From Amphibalanus amphitrite (lineage: Eukaryota; Arthropoda; Thecostraca; Balanomorpha; Balanidae): a DNA stretch of 64,000 nt. The position numbers and the translations under genes were made by a program. Location: positions 310,001-374,000 of the forward strand of contig NW_024882025.1 of NCBI RefSeq assembly GCF_019059575.1, given 5' to 3'. The notes under the pieces are model-generated. The model had not been told where the DNA came from and did no database searches. It saw only the letters and a program-made list of their open reading frames with translations. Within the stretch, counting starts at the first letter, position 1. Every line of letters starts with the position of its first letter. Shown one piece after another: positions 1 through 13,200 of the stretch.

Positions 1-280
1 GATTAATTGAACAACAAATTCTGAGAAATTGAAACAAAATCCATTTTTATTGAAGCAAAATAGAATCCATCGATTATCTGCGGTCAATGTATTTTAGTTA
101 TGACCTTTAGGTATTTTGTCTAGGCTAACCAGAGCTCTTTTTCAGTCAAGCACCATCAGTTGTTTTTGCAATCACGATAAGAAACATTCTCAAATCAAAT
201 CGTTCTGATCTGCCCAACTCCTCCTCGTTTCTTTCGACCAGCCCGTCTCCGTGACCCCCCCCCCCCCCCCCCCATTTCAG

Positions 281-3200
281 GGTGGCAGGATCACCGCCCC
301 GCGTGTACCAATGTCTAACGTGGGCGCCACAGACGCCCGTGTGTTCCCGAGCGAGGCTCGCACAGGACTGAGGGACTACACCGGGCAGCTGGTGGTGCAC
401 TTTGCCGTGTCGGTGAACGGGGCCACGTGCATCGCCATGGACCGATCCCTGGGAGAGGTGCCCGTCATGGTCGGCGTGAGTTGGACGGAGGGGTGGGAGG
501 GGAGGGGTGTCACCGGAAGGGCTTAGAACAGGGAAATGAAGTGGGAAAGGGCACAGTATTACGAAAAAGATAAGCTCTGTGATCTAGAACGGTGGTTCAG
601 TGTGTGAGGACATGACAGCATGTTGCGGGTATTTTTATTAGATTGTTGGCCTCTCACTCTCACTCTGTCACTCCTTCTCACTCATTCTCTGATTCTAGCC
701 TCCCACTCCTCTCCCTCACTCTCCCTCGCTCTAGCTCGCCCTCTCACTATATGTATTCAATTGTTTCTGACACCCCACCCTGCCTCGTGTCCCTCACCAG
801 TCGAAGTTGTGCCACCTCCACGGCCTGTCGCCGGCCGAGCTGGTCCGACGTGGAGAGACGGACTCGGAGTTCGGCGGCTACTTCATCATCCGCGGACAGG
901 AGCGGCTGCTCAGACTTCAGGTCAGCTTACGATAGATAGGGAATAGTGATACTTAATCTAGTTATTTTATTTAGACCCGGCTCGACGTGCACAGTGATGG
1001 CTAAACTTTGTGGTGTAGCAGGATAGGGCGTTGAGTGTGTCAATATTGACGAGCAGTTAGGTGCACTCGACTGATGGCTTTTTTCCAGTCGCCATGTGCG
1101 GATATTTTACTTTTCGGTTTGTGTTTGTGTGCGTATTTTTTATGTCTGAATGGTGCCAATGTGCAGACTCGACAGTTGAATACGTATTTGTGTGTGCATC
1201 ATCTGCCATGCCACTGGATTTTTTCTTTTTTCTTTTTGTTCTGGCCTTATCTGTGTTTGCCGAACCCTCATGTTTCCTACCGGACGTGTATCCACCTGTG
1301 CTCTAAAGTATCTGTGTCTGTCTCTTGTCCGTACTCTCCCCTCAATCTGACCCGTGCTCGCCCCCCCCCCTCAGGTGGCCACCCGGCGCAACTACCCGGT
1401 CTGCCTGACCCGCACCTCGTACAAGAGCTACGGCAGTCTGTTCACCGAACACGCCGTGCAGATGCGCTGCATGACCGACGACCACTCGCTGGCGGTGAGA
1501 GGGGGAATAAAGTGGAAGGGAGTTCGGGAGAGAGGGATATACATTATACATATATGGTAGGTAGATGAGATTAACCGCGGGAAAGGGGAGGGGTGTGATA
1601 ATAGTCGGACTGGGTTAAGGGTTTGCAGGACGCTTGGACCATTGATTATCCACGCAGGGAATATAAAAAGGTCATGGTGATGTTTGGCGCTAGGATGACT
1701 TCTAGGCTATTACATGGCGTGATTGATTGCTGATTTCTTTTCGCGTTACCGTAACGTGGCTTTTTGTTTCCAGGTAGTTATAACAGAGGGTTTGTGCCCA
1801 ACAGAAACACTCCTGTTAAGAATCGTGTTTTCTATTGAAAAACAGGCCTGAATTCCTACATAATTTGGATATCGGACGATGGACGTCCTGAATGTGCCTT
1901 CGTTTATGAGTCCTTGTGTGTTGGTGAAACACTGATTTGATACACCCCACTCTCTTGCGCCGCCTCCAGATGAACGTGATGCATTTTCTGAGCAACGGCA
2001 GCGCCAAGTTCATCTTCCGCTACCGCAAGGAGCGGTTCTGCATCTCGCCCATCCTGGTGATCCGGGCCCTGATGGACATCACCGACAGAGACATCTACCG
2101 GCGGCTGACCGAACCAGGCGACTCCGACTACTACAGAAAGTCAGTGAGCGCTAATTCGCTGCACAATGGATAATGTATTTGTGTGATCATGTTCTTAGAA
2201 ATCGATGCTCCACTAGCAAGGCTTGCTAGCTTAGCTATTGCACTACATATTTGCGTTCATTTGAAGGTAAAATCAATATAAAACAGCCTCTTCCCCACCG
2301 CGTTTCTCTGATTTAATGACTGCTTTCTTCGCTCCTTCAGCTGTATCGCCACGATGCTGCGGGACGTCCAGTCCGAGGTGGCCACTCCGCTCACCAGTCA
2401 GCTGAGCGTGCGGCGCTACCTGGGAGCCATGTACAGGGGAAAGCTGCTGGGCAGGGTACCCGACTGGGAGCCCGACGAGGCTGTCTGCGACGCGCTGCTG
2501 CAGTGAGTGGCGGGTCGGCGGGCAGGTAGACGGTCTGGGAGAGAGGAGGGGAGGGTCGGTTGTGGGCTTGGGAAGTTGGGAAAGAGTTGTGAGGAGGAAC
2601 AGCGCAAAGAACCCTATTCAACTTTTAACAACCGTTTAATGGGAGTTTAACGACAACGAATCGCAGTCTGGTAGGTACTAACGTTGCTTGCTTGCCCATT
2701 ACTGAACTGATAACATTTTGAAAAAAAGTGGTAGTATTGATCCCTGCTGACTTTTCCTTCAGATGACCTTTCCTGACCTTGAGTGGCCCACCTTGATCCC
2801 CAGATGACCCGCACTGAACCCTACTGACCCGCCCTGTCCCGCGGTGACCCCTACTTAACTGACCCGTCGTGACCCCGCAGTGACCCCCCACTGACCTATC
2901 CTGACCCCGCAGTGACACGGTGCTGATCCACCTGAACTCCGGCGAGGACAAGGTCAACGTGCTCTGCTTCATGATCCGCAAACTGTTCGCCTACGTGCGC
3001 AAAGAGTGTGCTCAGGAGAGCGCCGACAACCCCATGCTATGGGTGAGTTAGGAAATCCGCGACTGACGCGTGCTCGTCCTCTGAAAGTTGGACTGGGTGG
3101 TAGGTCGTTAGTATGAATACAGGACATGCATTTATTGGTAACCCTGGTTGGTTTTCTTATTTGTAGGCTGTCTTGGTTCATGGTTGCATGTAAAAAACTT

Positions 3201-6200
3201 CGTTATTATCTCATGAACGTTGTCCAGCATGTGACCTGACGTGAGTTGCCACGGGGCTCAGGTTTTGTGCTCTGACCGGTGACACACTCTCCCGTACCAC
3301 CACAGGAAGCGCAGCAGGGCAGCTACATCTACCAGCAGGTGATCAAGAACAAGGTGCAGATGTTCTGCAGCAACTTCCGACTGGTGATGGTGAAGCGCTA
3401 CAACAAGAACCCCACCGAGTACAACATCACAGAGAGTGAGTGGACGTCGGCAATCGGAGTCCGGCACTTGAGAAGCCCATGGCTTTTATCGTTTAATTTG
3501 TTTGTGGTTCGGATATTGGATTCTCTAAATTGTCACATAAATTGGTGACCTTTTCAGTGTGTCTTTGTTTTGCATACAATCGTGAACCATTCTTTACCGA
3601 CCGTTCGTTGTGGTCGTGCGCCGCGGGTGAGTAAGATGACAGAGTGCCATCCTTTTATCAGTGTCTCTGTCACCACAGTCATAGCACACTCAGCCTAACA
3701 CACCTCCCCACCTGCCCGCTTCGTACAGCCCCGCCTACTCATTTGAACCCTCCATACCGACTCACTTAGGATTTTGACCGTCCCGCTCCCCCTCCCTGCA
3801 GTGGAGGTGGCCCACTGTTTCAAGCAGCTCAACCCGATCGGCGCCATGGTACGGTCATTTGTCAGCACTGGTAACATCCCAGCTCTGCCCAACATCATCT
3901 GCTCGGACAACGTGGGCCTCTCGGTCCCGGCGGAGAAGATCAGCTACACGCGCTACATGTCGCACTTCCGCACCATCCACCGTGGCTCGTTCTTCTCCAC
4001 CATGCGCACCACAGCGGTGCGGCAGATGCTGCCAGAGGCCTGGGGTGAGAGACTGAGCGAGTCAATAAGGAGGAGCAGTGTCATGAAGCGAGATGCGATG
4101 CAGTTTTATATTTTTATTATTTACAGAGTGGGCTTTTTGAAATGCTTTCGATGTCATGGTTTTGACGTAGACATTTGATGGTGATATGCACAAATAAATA
4201 ATAATTATTATTTTTCGTTCGAGAAATTATCATTTCTCAGTTTATTTTGGTAAACCAGAATAATTTTCCGGTTTCACGGCTAAATGTGACATTTTATATT
4301 CGATGACTCCCATCTGACCGCCACCCGCCGGTCTCCATCAGGTTTCATCTGCCCGGTACACACCCCTGACGGCGCGCCCTGCGGCCTGCTCAACCACCTG
4401 ACCACCACGTGCCACGTGACGGCCGGCCAGCCGGACCGGGCCGCCATCACGGCCACCGTCACGGCGCTCGGCGTCACGCCCGTCACGCAGCCGCGGCCCG
4501 CCAAACAGGTGCGTCACGGTGAACACCAGGCTGTCACGGTAGTCATGGTACCGTTAGTCGTCATGGTAGACGCGACATGACACAACCAGGCCGTATGAAC
4601 ATCATTGCCTTGGAGATGAATGTTGACTAGGGGCGCGGTCTGACCTTTCCTTACCATGCTAACACTGACCCGCAATCATCGGATGTCCCTGTAGCTAACT
4701 TGTAAACCTGGGCCCAATCTTACCAAATGCCGTGAATGCGCATTCACGGCATTTGGTAACATTCAAAACTATTCAGCATTCATTTATTCATTCGTTTGGG
4801 CAACATTCATAATCATTCGCGTTATCAAATTCATTGGAAAAGATTAGCTGGATGTAAATAAAAAGGATATCATTGATATCAGTGCCGTAAACTCCGGCCA
4901 GTGCTGCAAAATCCTATCTACGGCATTGGTAAGATTTGGCCCAGGTGTATTACTTTTAAGTGTGCTCTGCTCTGACCAGCCCTGGCTACACTTTCAGTAC
5001 CAATGAGCCATCAGCTACCTGACCCGGCGAATGCCCTTGTAGTTTTGTGAGCTACCCGGTGTGTTTCCGTCTACGGACGCGATCTTACTACCCTCGCCCT
5101 ATGTCGGCAGTGTTACACGGTTCTACTGGACGGAGCCGTGATTGGGTACGTCAGCCACGCCGCCGCCCCGCGGCTCGTCAACAAACTGCGGCACATGAAG
5201 TGTCACGGAGAGGTGAGGATCGCCAATTACGCCGGCGGAGACATAGGCTATGCTTGGGTGTGGATTGATGTTAGATCTGAGCCCTATTGCAGCAGCTGCA
5301 CTGGTGTGGGGTGTCGGTAACAAGTGTCGTGTATTGTGTTGGTCGATTCCTGCTAGCTTTATGTGCCTGAGAAGATTCTGGGGTAACCTGTAGGGCTCAT
5401 GCTTCATAAGTTAGGATGTTAATTTGCCGGGCTATCAAGTTGTTCGTGTTTGATCTTTCCTAGTGTCTGATCCCTGATTTGGTTACCATATCTCTGCTCT
5501 GTCTAATCATCAGGCATATATTATGTTTAACACACCCGGCTGTCATTGAGTACCGTACCTGACATACTAACGTACCTCTTTTCCTCACCAGGTGTACCAG
5601 TACCTGGAGGTGGCGCTGATCCCGGCCCGCGGGCCCGGCGGACAGTACCCTGCACTGTACCTGTACTCGAGTGACGCGCGCCTGATGCGACCAGTACTGA
5701 ACCTCGCGTGTCAGAAGGTGGAGTACATCGGTACGCTGGAACAGGTGTACATGAACGTGGCCGTCAACCTGCGAGAGGTGCCCACAGAGGTACGTGGAGC
5801 GCGCGCTGGTACCCGCGGCTGGGGTAGGAAGAGTTCCGTATGTAATGAGCCAGAGACATAACTGTTTTTTTTTTTATACAACCCTCCAAGCTGGTGCACA
5901 TTTCAAAGTATGTTATGTATGACCTGCGGCGATGACTTCGCCAATCGTCTAAGGTTGTCTAGTGTGTACACTCTGTACGCCCTACGCAATACCTTGCTGA
6001 CCTCCACGTTTAACCCCGTACTCTAACCTCCACTATCACCCATCCAGTCTCTGGCGCTGTACTCTCACCATGTGGCTGTCTGTGTATTGCGTGTGGTCTG
6101 ACCCTCCTCTACCATCACCCCTGCAGTCTCTGGCGCTGTACTCTCACCATGCGGCTGTCTGTGTATTGCGCGTGGTCTGACCCTCCTCTACCATCACCGC

Positions 6201-7228
6201 TGCAGTCCCTGGCGCTGTACTCTCACGCGGAGCTGGCCGATACCTCGCTGCTCTCCAGTCTGGGACTGCTGGTGCCGCTCTCCGACCTGAACCAGTCGCC
6301 CCGAAACATGTACCAGTGCCAGATGAGTAAGCAGACGATGGGCACTCCGAGACACAACTGGCCGGCCTGCAGTGAGAACAAACTCTACCGGCTGCAGGTC
6401 CGTACGGGTGGGACACTTGCCGCTGGTGTCTGGATGTACTCTTTGGGGCAAAGCAATCTGTCTATCTTCGGACAAACTTATACGTAGTATGGTTAAATGC
6501 TGGCCGGGGGAATTTCCGTACGTATGTCTTCCATTCAAGTGCACATTTTTAAGTTGAATTATTTTAGATAAAATGCTGTTTTGGTCTGTTGGTAATTCGT
6601 TTCCGTGGACATGCTACTCGCTCACGCGCCTCCGACTCGCTACCATTCTCACCACACTGACATGTCTTGGCCACCCCGTCGGCCCCAGCCGTGACCCCGG
6701 ACTACTGTGTCCCCAGACGCCGCACGCGCCGCTGTTTCGCCCCACCCACCACGACGCGCTGGCCATGGACGACTTTGGACAGGGCACAAACGCCATCGTG
6801 GCCGTCATCTCGTACACGGTGAGTGCAGGCATGTGGATCTCCATGTGGTGCAGCTGGGATGTTGCAGTGATTGGTTTCGGATGGTGCGGATAGTCAGTGG
6901 CTGGCGACACTGGCACATCGCAGTGAGCTTAGCTCTTAATAGTGCGTGTAAGTTCATATAGTTTTTGTCAGGCTAATATTGAGTTGAAGAGGAAATCTGC
7001 TAACAGGCCAGTGCAGGAAAGGAATCCCATTGTCCCATCCCATTGTATTGTGTCCCTTGCATACTGTCAGTCCTCTAACGTCCGTCCCGCGACTCTGTCC
7101 GGCAGGGTTACGACATGGAGGACGCCATGATTATCAACAAGCACGCGCAGGAGCGCGGCCTGGCCTGCGGCTTCATCTACAAGATGCGGGCGCTGGATCT
7201 GCGGGACCACAACCGACAGAACGCGCCC
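281..7228 (+). CDS. POLR1B: POLR1B exons 1-14 of the window (lobe, protrusion, fork, external regions)
   Basis: Fourteen exons of 102-243 nt separated by introns of about 160-800 nt. They encode the protrusion and lobe regions ([28 protein letters not shown]), the fork region ([21 protein letters not shown]) and the external and early hybrid-binding regions ending at [18 protein letters not shown]. Two acceptors (exon starts 281 and 1375) lie directly behind long C homopolymers (255-273 and 1361-1370). The exon starting at 6206 is preceded by two partial copies of its own acceptor. Confidence 0.94.
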
Positions 7229-10200
7229 GTGAGTACAGCTGCGGCCACCGCCTCTGGCTCTGCTCTGCAGTACCTCTCCCGGACAGTCCGTACCTGACGC
7301 GAGTGGGGCTGGTTCATTCGGGTGAGCGCTGGTGATCTAAGTCGAACAATTTATTCACTTCAAAGACACAAGCATCTCCTATTGAAAACTCCTCTAGACT
7401 TGGTGCGTGGAGCTCTGTTCTTTTCAAATGACAATTAACTTTGCGATTGACTGGCCGCGCGGGCGGTGATTATTGACCAGATTTGCCAGTCACCGTTTAT
7501 CAGCTAAATTAGTACGCGAGCCCGCAATCAAACCCCAGTGTTTACCACAGCAGATACGTTCGTTTATGCTCGACTATTTTATGGCGGTATTTGGGCTAGC
7601 GATTCTGGCACAGACCTCTGTCCGGTTACATATATGGTACATTCGGAGCTCATCTCGGTTTTCATCAGCTGAGGATTAATGCTTTTTGGATTCATTTCCT
7701 TTCTGTAGTTCATATCGACGGTTGATGCCTTTTTTAGATCGTTGATGACGCTCCTCTGACGTCATCAAGCGAACCCAGCCGAACTGAGTAAGCCTGTCTC
7801 TGGCAAGCGAAGGTGTTTATCCCACACCCTAGTTTAGCTCCCGAGAAGATTTTTTCGGGGAGATTGCTCATAGTTGAGCCCGGTCTGCCAGCTCGTTTGG
7901 CGCACATTCAGCGGGAGGCACGTCCGATCTGCGTCGGGTTGGCTGCGGGCTTTGATGTGGAGAGAGGGCTGGCTTTCACGCGTGTCGCACGGTTAGTAAT
8001 GGTGTGTTTGTGTTCTGTTATTGTCACATATATTCGTAAGCGTCATCAAGAAGCCCCTCCCTTCAAATCCAACTTCATACACGGATGCATACATACACTG
8101 ACTTGTAGAGGCGAAAACAACCACAATCACTGAGGTTATGACTGTTGGCAATGCATCACCACTGCGTGCAGTGTGACTGAATATTAGATCGGTGGTGCCC
8201 ACTGCAAACCGCAGGTCAGCTGATATCGTCACTGGGCGCACCGCTATCACGTTTTTGTATCCGCCCCGCCACCCCGACCCGCCCCCCCCCCCCGCTGCAC
8301 CACGTGGGGCGGCGGGGGTGGTCGGTGACACTAGTCGCCCAGTGTCGTTCTGGGTATACCGCATTATTCAGACCCCCTAGCGATATGATCCGTGCCCGCA
8401 TTATTCAGAGTCAAACCCCCAGAGCGGCACGACCGGGCTGTGGCGTGGCTTACATCACCGCTTCACAGTAGTGACTTATGACTCTTACGAGTATGCCTCG
8501 GTTTCAGCTGTGGATTGTGTCTCACACAATGTGTGAGGAACGACTGTGACTGACATGTCATGTCAGTCACAGTCGTTCCTTTGCTGTGTGGATGGTATTC
8601 CGTGACAGCCGTCAGCCGTCACTGTCACGTGTTAATGCCAGTTTCGCTGTCACATTATGTCCGTCGCGCCTCTGGCCACCCCGTGGTTCGCTGTCCTGCT
8701 GTGGGGGCGGTGGTCGCCCGAGGTGATTCACACTCCTCTCCCACGCAGCCGCCGCCCACGGCGCCTGCCTTAGGCGGTCCCTTTGCTCGGTGTCTGTAGA
8801 CTGTGAGTGTAGTAGACTGGTTGTCACTCCTGTCTTACACTCTCTGACCACGGCGATACATGTCACCGTTGGGTCCTTGTCGGCAGTTTTAGCAAGCTCG
8901 GGCTGCGGTCGTCCTTATGTCCCTCTGGGGCGATCTGTTCGTGTCACCGATGTGGCCTGAGAACACCCGCCCCGGCTGCTGCCATCACTGCCACAGTTAG
9001 CACTGTGCCGAGGCCGGGAGCGGTCCGTTGGGACGGCGCCGCGTTACAGAGCGGAGTGTCGCAGAAACAGAACTGCGTCTGGCTGTCGGGCATGTCTGCC
9101 TCGCGACAGCCGAGCTCGTGTTTGAGTCCGTACCACGACTGCCGGGCGCCGCAGCCGCGGAACTCGCCTGGAAGGAAGGAGTGAGGTAGCGGTTAGATCG
9201 TGTAGAGAAAGGCGGGAAATAAGGATGCGTCAGCAAGCAGCGTGACTTAGATCGACATGAGATAATGTCTTGTTTCGGGTCACAAATGGTGTCATATTTG
9301 CTATAACACACATACATTGGCAGCTGACCTCACATTGCCAGCTTCACCATAGGTTCGACCACAGCGACGTTGGCCAGCGCCCTGACTTCCATTCCTCCCC
9401 TCCCCCCCCCCCCCCTCCGTTTCATTCCCTGCCCCGGTCCAACCATTGATTTTCTCGAGTTCCCAACATTGATCCAACTATCCCCATCCCCCTTCCATGA
9501 CCCACGGTCCTCCTCACCGCTGTAGAGGGACGATGTCTTGACACAAATGTGGTCTTCGGGACAGGTGACCACAAACAGGGACCAGGAGAGCGCCTCGTCG
9601 AACTCGGCGCAGCTGCGACCGGGCTGGTCAGAGACGAGGCCGCCGCAGCTGTAACACTGCATGCCGTCCACATCTGGTGGTCACAGGGGGAGGGGTCAGT
9701 AGTGAATACCGCCGGCGGGGGGGGGGGGGGCGGTGTCACAGGTGGGGAGTAGGTTACAAGAGTCAGCGTTCCACAGCGCCGCGGGTGTCACATGTCGAGG
9801 ATATGGGGCTCACATAATGTCCGCATTCCACTCCACCTGCTGTGTGAGTCAGTTGTCAGCTCAGTAGAGATTTAGTTAAAACCGTTGCGGGCTGCTAGGT
9901 GGCCGTGGGATGTAGTGACTAATGCTCATACCACTGCATGGGACACCAGTTCCTATCCTCAATTTTTCCATGAATGTTTTGTGGTAGAAGTTCGTCGATG
10001 ATACATGGTTTCCTCGTAGTCGGTGCGACCCAAGGCACAGTGCCCAGTGACCCCCCCCCCCCCAGTGTTCCGTTTTTCAGAATTTTGGGTGGAAAATCAC
10101 ACCTAATGGAGATAATATTTTCGTCCCAAAAATAAGAAAAAGTGACACTATGTCATCTTTAGAAAATGTTTCATGCATTCAAACAGCCAGGTTACATATC

Positions 10201-13200
10201 ACTTGGCAGTCGATGCATCCACATACTTTTCTTTCAGTTCCTGTCAAAACCCTGACATGAAATCTTGCTTCATCAAATGGTGCAAAAGGGCGTTACACCC
10301 TTCTGCGAGAATACTTTTGGTATTTACTTCCTTCTTTCTCATCCTAGGAATTTCCTTTCTCCATCGCCACACCCAACCAAAATCCAATTTTAGAACACTG
10401 GACTTCCGCCACACTGGCCGGGCGGAAATGTTGTAAACGCTTTTGACGCGCATCCTGTGCGGCCGAGTTTGGAGTTTGGAGGCACGAGTTTGGAGCTTGG
10501 AGTGGCACCGCCTCCACTGCAGTCTCACTGCGTCGATTGATTTTTCAACTCCAGTGGTCTATGGTGCACATGCCCTGAAAAGCTCGCTCTGAGCTTGAGG
10601 GGCGCCAGTGTGAGATGCTCAATTGTGATGATGAGACCGGGATTGAGAACGAACAAGGGTAACCGTCCTCGGCTAACTATAGGATGACCTTTTCGACTCT
10701 GAGGAATGGCTCGCGTGCCCTCAGACGTGCGAGTAACGTCACGCTCCCGTCACTCGCGTGACCTCCCGCTGGGCGTCGGCGCTGCACCACGGAATGTGTC
10801 ACGGTACCATCACGCGATGCCACGGTCTGACCACATCGTGAGTCTGCTGATGTATCCCGTGACATCTCAATGCGGCTGGTACTGAGAGGTTCGTCCGCCG
10901 CCCCCGCAGCGCCGTCTGCGGTGAATCCGGTGGCGAATCTCACGTTCCATGAGTGGCTGCTGATGTGCCGCAGATGGCGACATGGCGCCACGCTGTGTAT
11001 ATGTAAATATTTACCCGCCGGAGTCGTAACCAGCACGTAGGACGGCGGTTTTTAACACGGCGGGCGTCGCGCGTCGTTTCGGACTTCGTTTCTGCTCTGC
11101 GTCTATTTTCGTGACATCAGATCAGTCTGAAAATAAGCTTGTGCGACGCTGGCCTGACCTGACCTGACCTGCCTCTGTGCAACTTACAGTCATTTAACAG
11201 TGATGTTCTGTGACGCCATCCTTGTCACGCGACCCTGAAGCCGGCTATACCTCGACCCGCTGGCCTCTGGGATGTAGGCGGGCTCGAAATATACCAATAA
11301 TGGCCGTTTCTGGTCAATTATGGAATAATCATTACCAGTGACTGATGAGTGTCAATGCTAACAGATAGCATTGACAGACGTCATTAGTCGTTAGATGACC
11401 GTCAGGCCCCGGTCGGCCGGCGGTTTTTGGGCCAATTTGGACGCCGTTTGGACGGGTGATCTGCCACACAGACCCCGTTTTTCAGTGACCCGTTTCCGTT
11501 GTCGCTAACCCCGTCCAACACCGTTTTTGTGCCGGACAATGCTCCTTTTGTGCTCGGAAAACCGCTCTAACAGATGACGTCATAGGTGCGCAAACGACCG
11601 TCGTTTGTCGTCGAGCGACATTTGCTGTTCTGTGGCCAACAAATAGATCGTCAGCGCGACTTTGTTCGACGGTAGACAGTGCCGGGCGGGGCTGACTCTT
11701 TCCGGTTCGGTTGAGTCTAGCGGCGCGGTGTCTGCTCTCAGTACTGTGTTAGCAGCACACTAAGTCTGTTATTGCTGATTGCTCTGTCGCCTCGCTGTGT
11801 TTGTGCTGTCAGAGTGGAGTTTGTGCACTGACCGCGTGGTGTTGGCGAGAAGTGGGCGGACGCTCCACCGCTCTCCTCCTACGCGTGGTGATTTGTCCGA
11901 GATAGCGCCACTATCGGATAATTACTGCCCGACTCGGATCCATATCTCGCCGACTCGGAGCATTGAGATGGTCGGCGGGGTGCGCCCGCTCGATTTATTC
12001 CTATCCGGCGGCGGTGGCCGCAGAGCAGCAGAGCTGTTTTGACGGAGCGTTGGCGTTGGTGCGGCCAAGGTCGCCATATTGGCTCGCCGCTCCGACCCAC
12101 CCCGCCCCCTCTCGCTCCCACTGCCTCTCCCCGCCCTCCCGACCCCCACCATACTGTCGTGACCACTGCGAATGTCTGTCCGCCGGCCGCTGTCACTGCC
12201 ACTCGACTGGTATGGTGGTGGTGGCGCCGGCCGCATTCAGCGCTCGGCGATCGAGACTGATAGCGTCCGTACTTAGCGGACTGCGGGGGTTGGTCAGCGC
12301 GGCTACAACCGTGTACGAATTCACCTGTGGGACTGACGGCCACAGTGCTTACCACGGGGCACGCCAGGGCCGCACTGGAGGGCGGCCTGCAGCGGGGCAG
12401 GGTTCAGCTATAAACAGTCGTAGCTAATGGGCGTCGCTCAAATGACCGGGCGTCTGGCAGTCTCAGTGACGCAGACCCTGGGCACGCTGGCAGGACCGGA
12501 CTGCTCCGCTCCGCTCTAATTACGACGCTTTGACAGAGCTGGCCACTGCGGCGTGGTACGAGTTGGGAGCGCCGAAACCAGTCTGTTGCAGGGTGGAATA
12601 GAGTAGTTGGTGGTAGAACGTCTACGCCTTTCCATTGTGCCCAGTCTTTGCAGATTGTTTATCTGATTTATTTTGACATTACTGGTATTATTCTGTATTC
12701 TTCTGACCCCCCAGTCTATCTATCCAATATCTAAAATAAGCCTCCATTTTGACCAACAACCACACCAATGCCGGGCCTGGAAGACATTTCAAACTGGCCG
12801 ACATATTTGGACAGTTCGGTGAGCGTGGTGTCTGCGACTGTCGCCGCTCATACATAATGCAGACCCGCCTAGGACGCTGAGTTTGTGTGCGTCTGGGTCT
12901 CTCTGACCGCCTGTCGTCGGGCAGAGCTGGCCGCGCTAGGGGAGGTCAGACTGGGATGCGGTGCGGACTGCACTGTGAAAGGACTGTCACCGCGCAGTGA
13001 TAGAAACAAAAAACGTAACGTGGGGCGGAGGCATGCCAGCATGTGCGTTTGGTGAGAGACGGGGTCGATTGCCGGGGAGACCGGATGTAATCAATTCTGG
13101 TCACGGATGGGTGGTTGAACAAATCTGACCAATTTCATGCCGATTCAGGCCAGCAGCTTTATCTGCAGAGCCTCATTTAGGATCAGGTATTTTGCTTATC

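Noticed and set aside
11640-12430. GC-rich block with frames up to 158 codons on both strands
   Set aside because: No recognisable protein, signal peptide or splice fit to the Ly6-type gene; may be regulatory, but nothing specific supports it.
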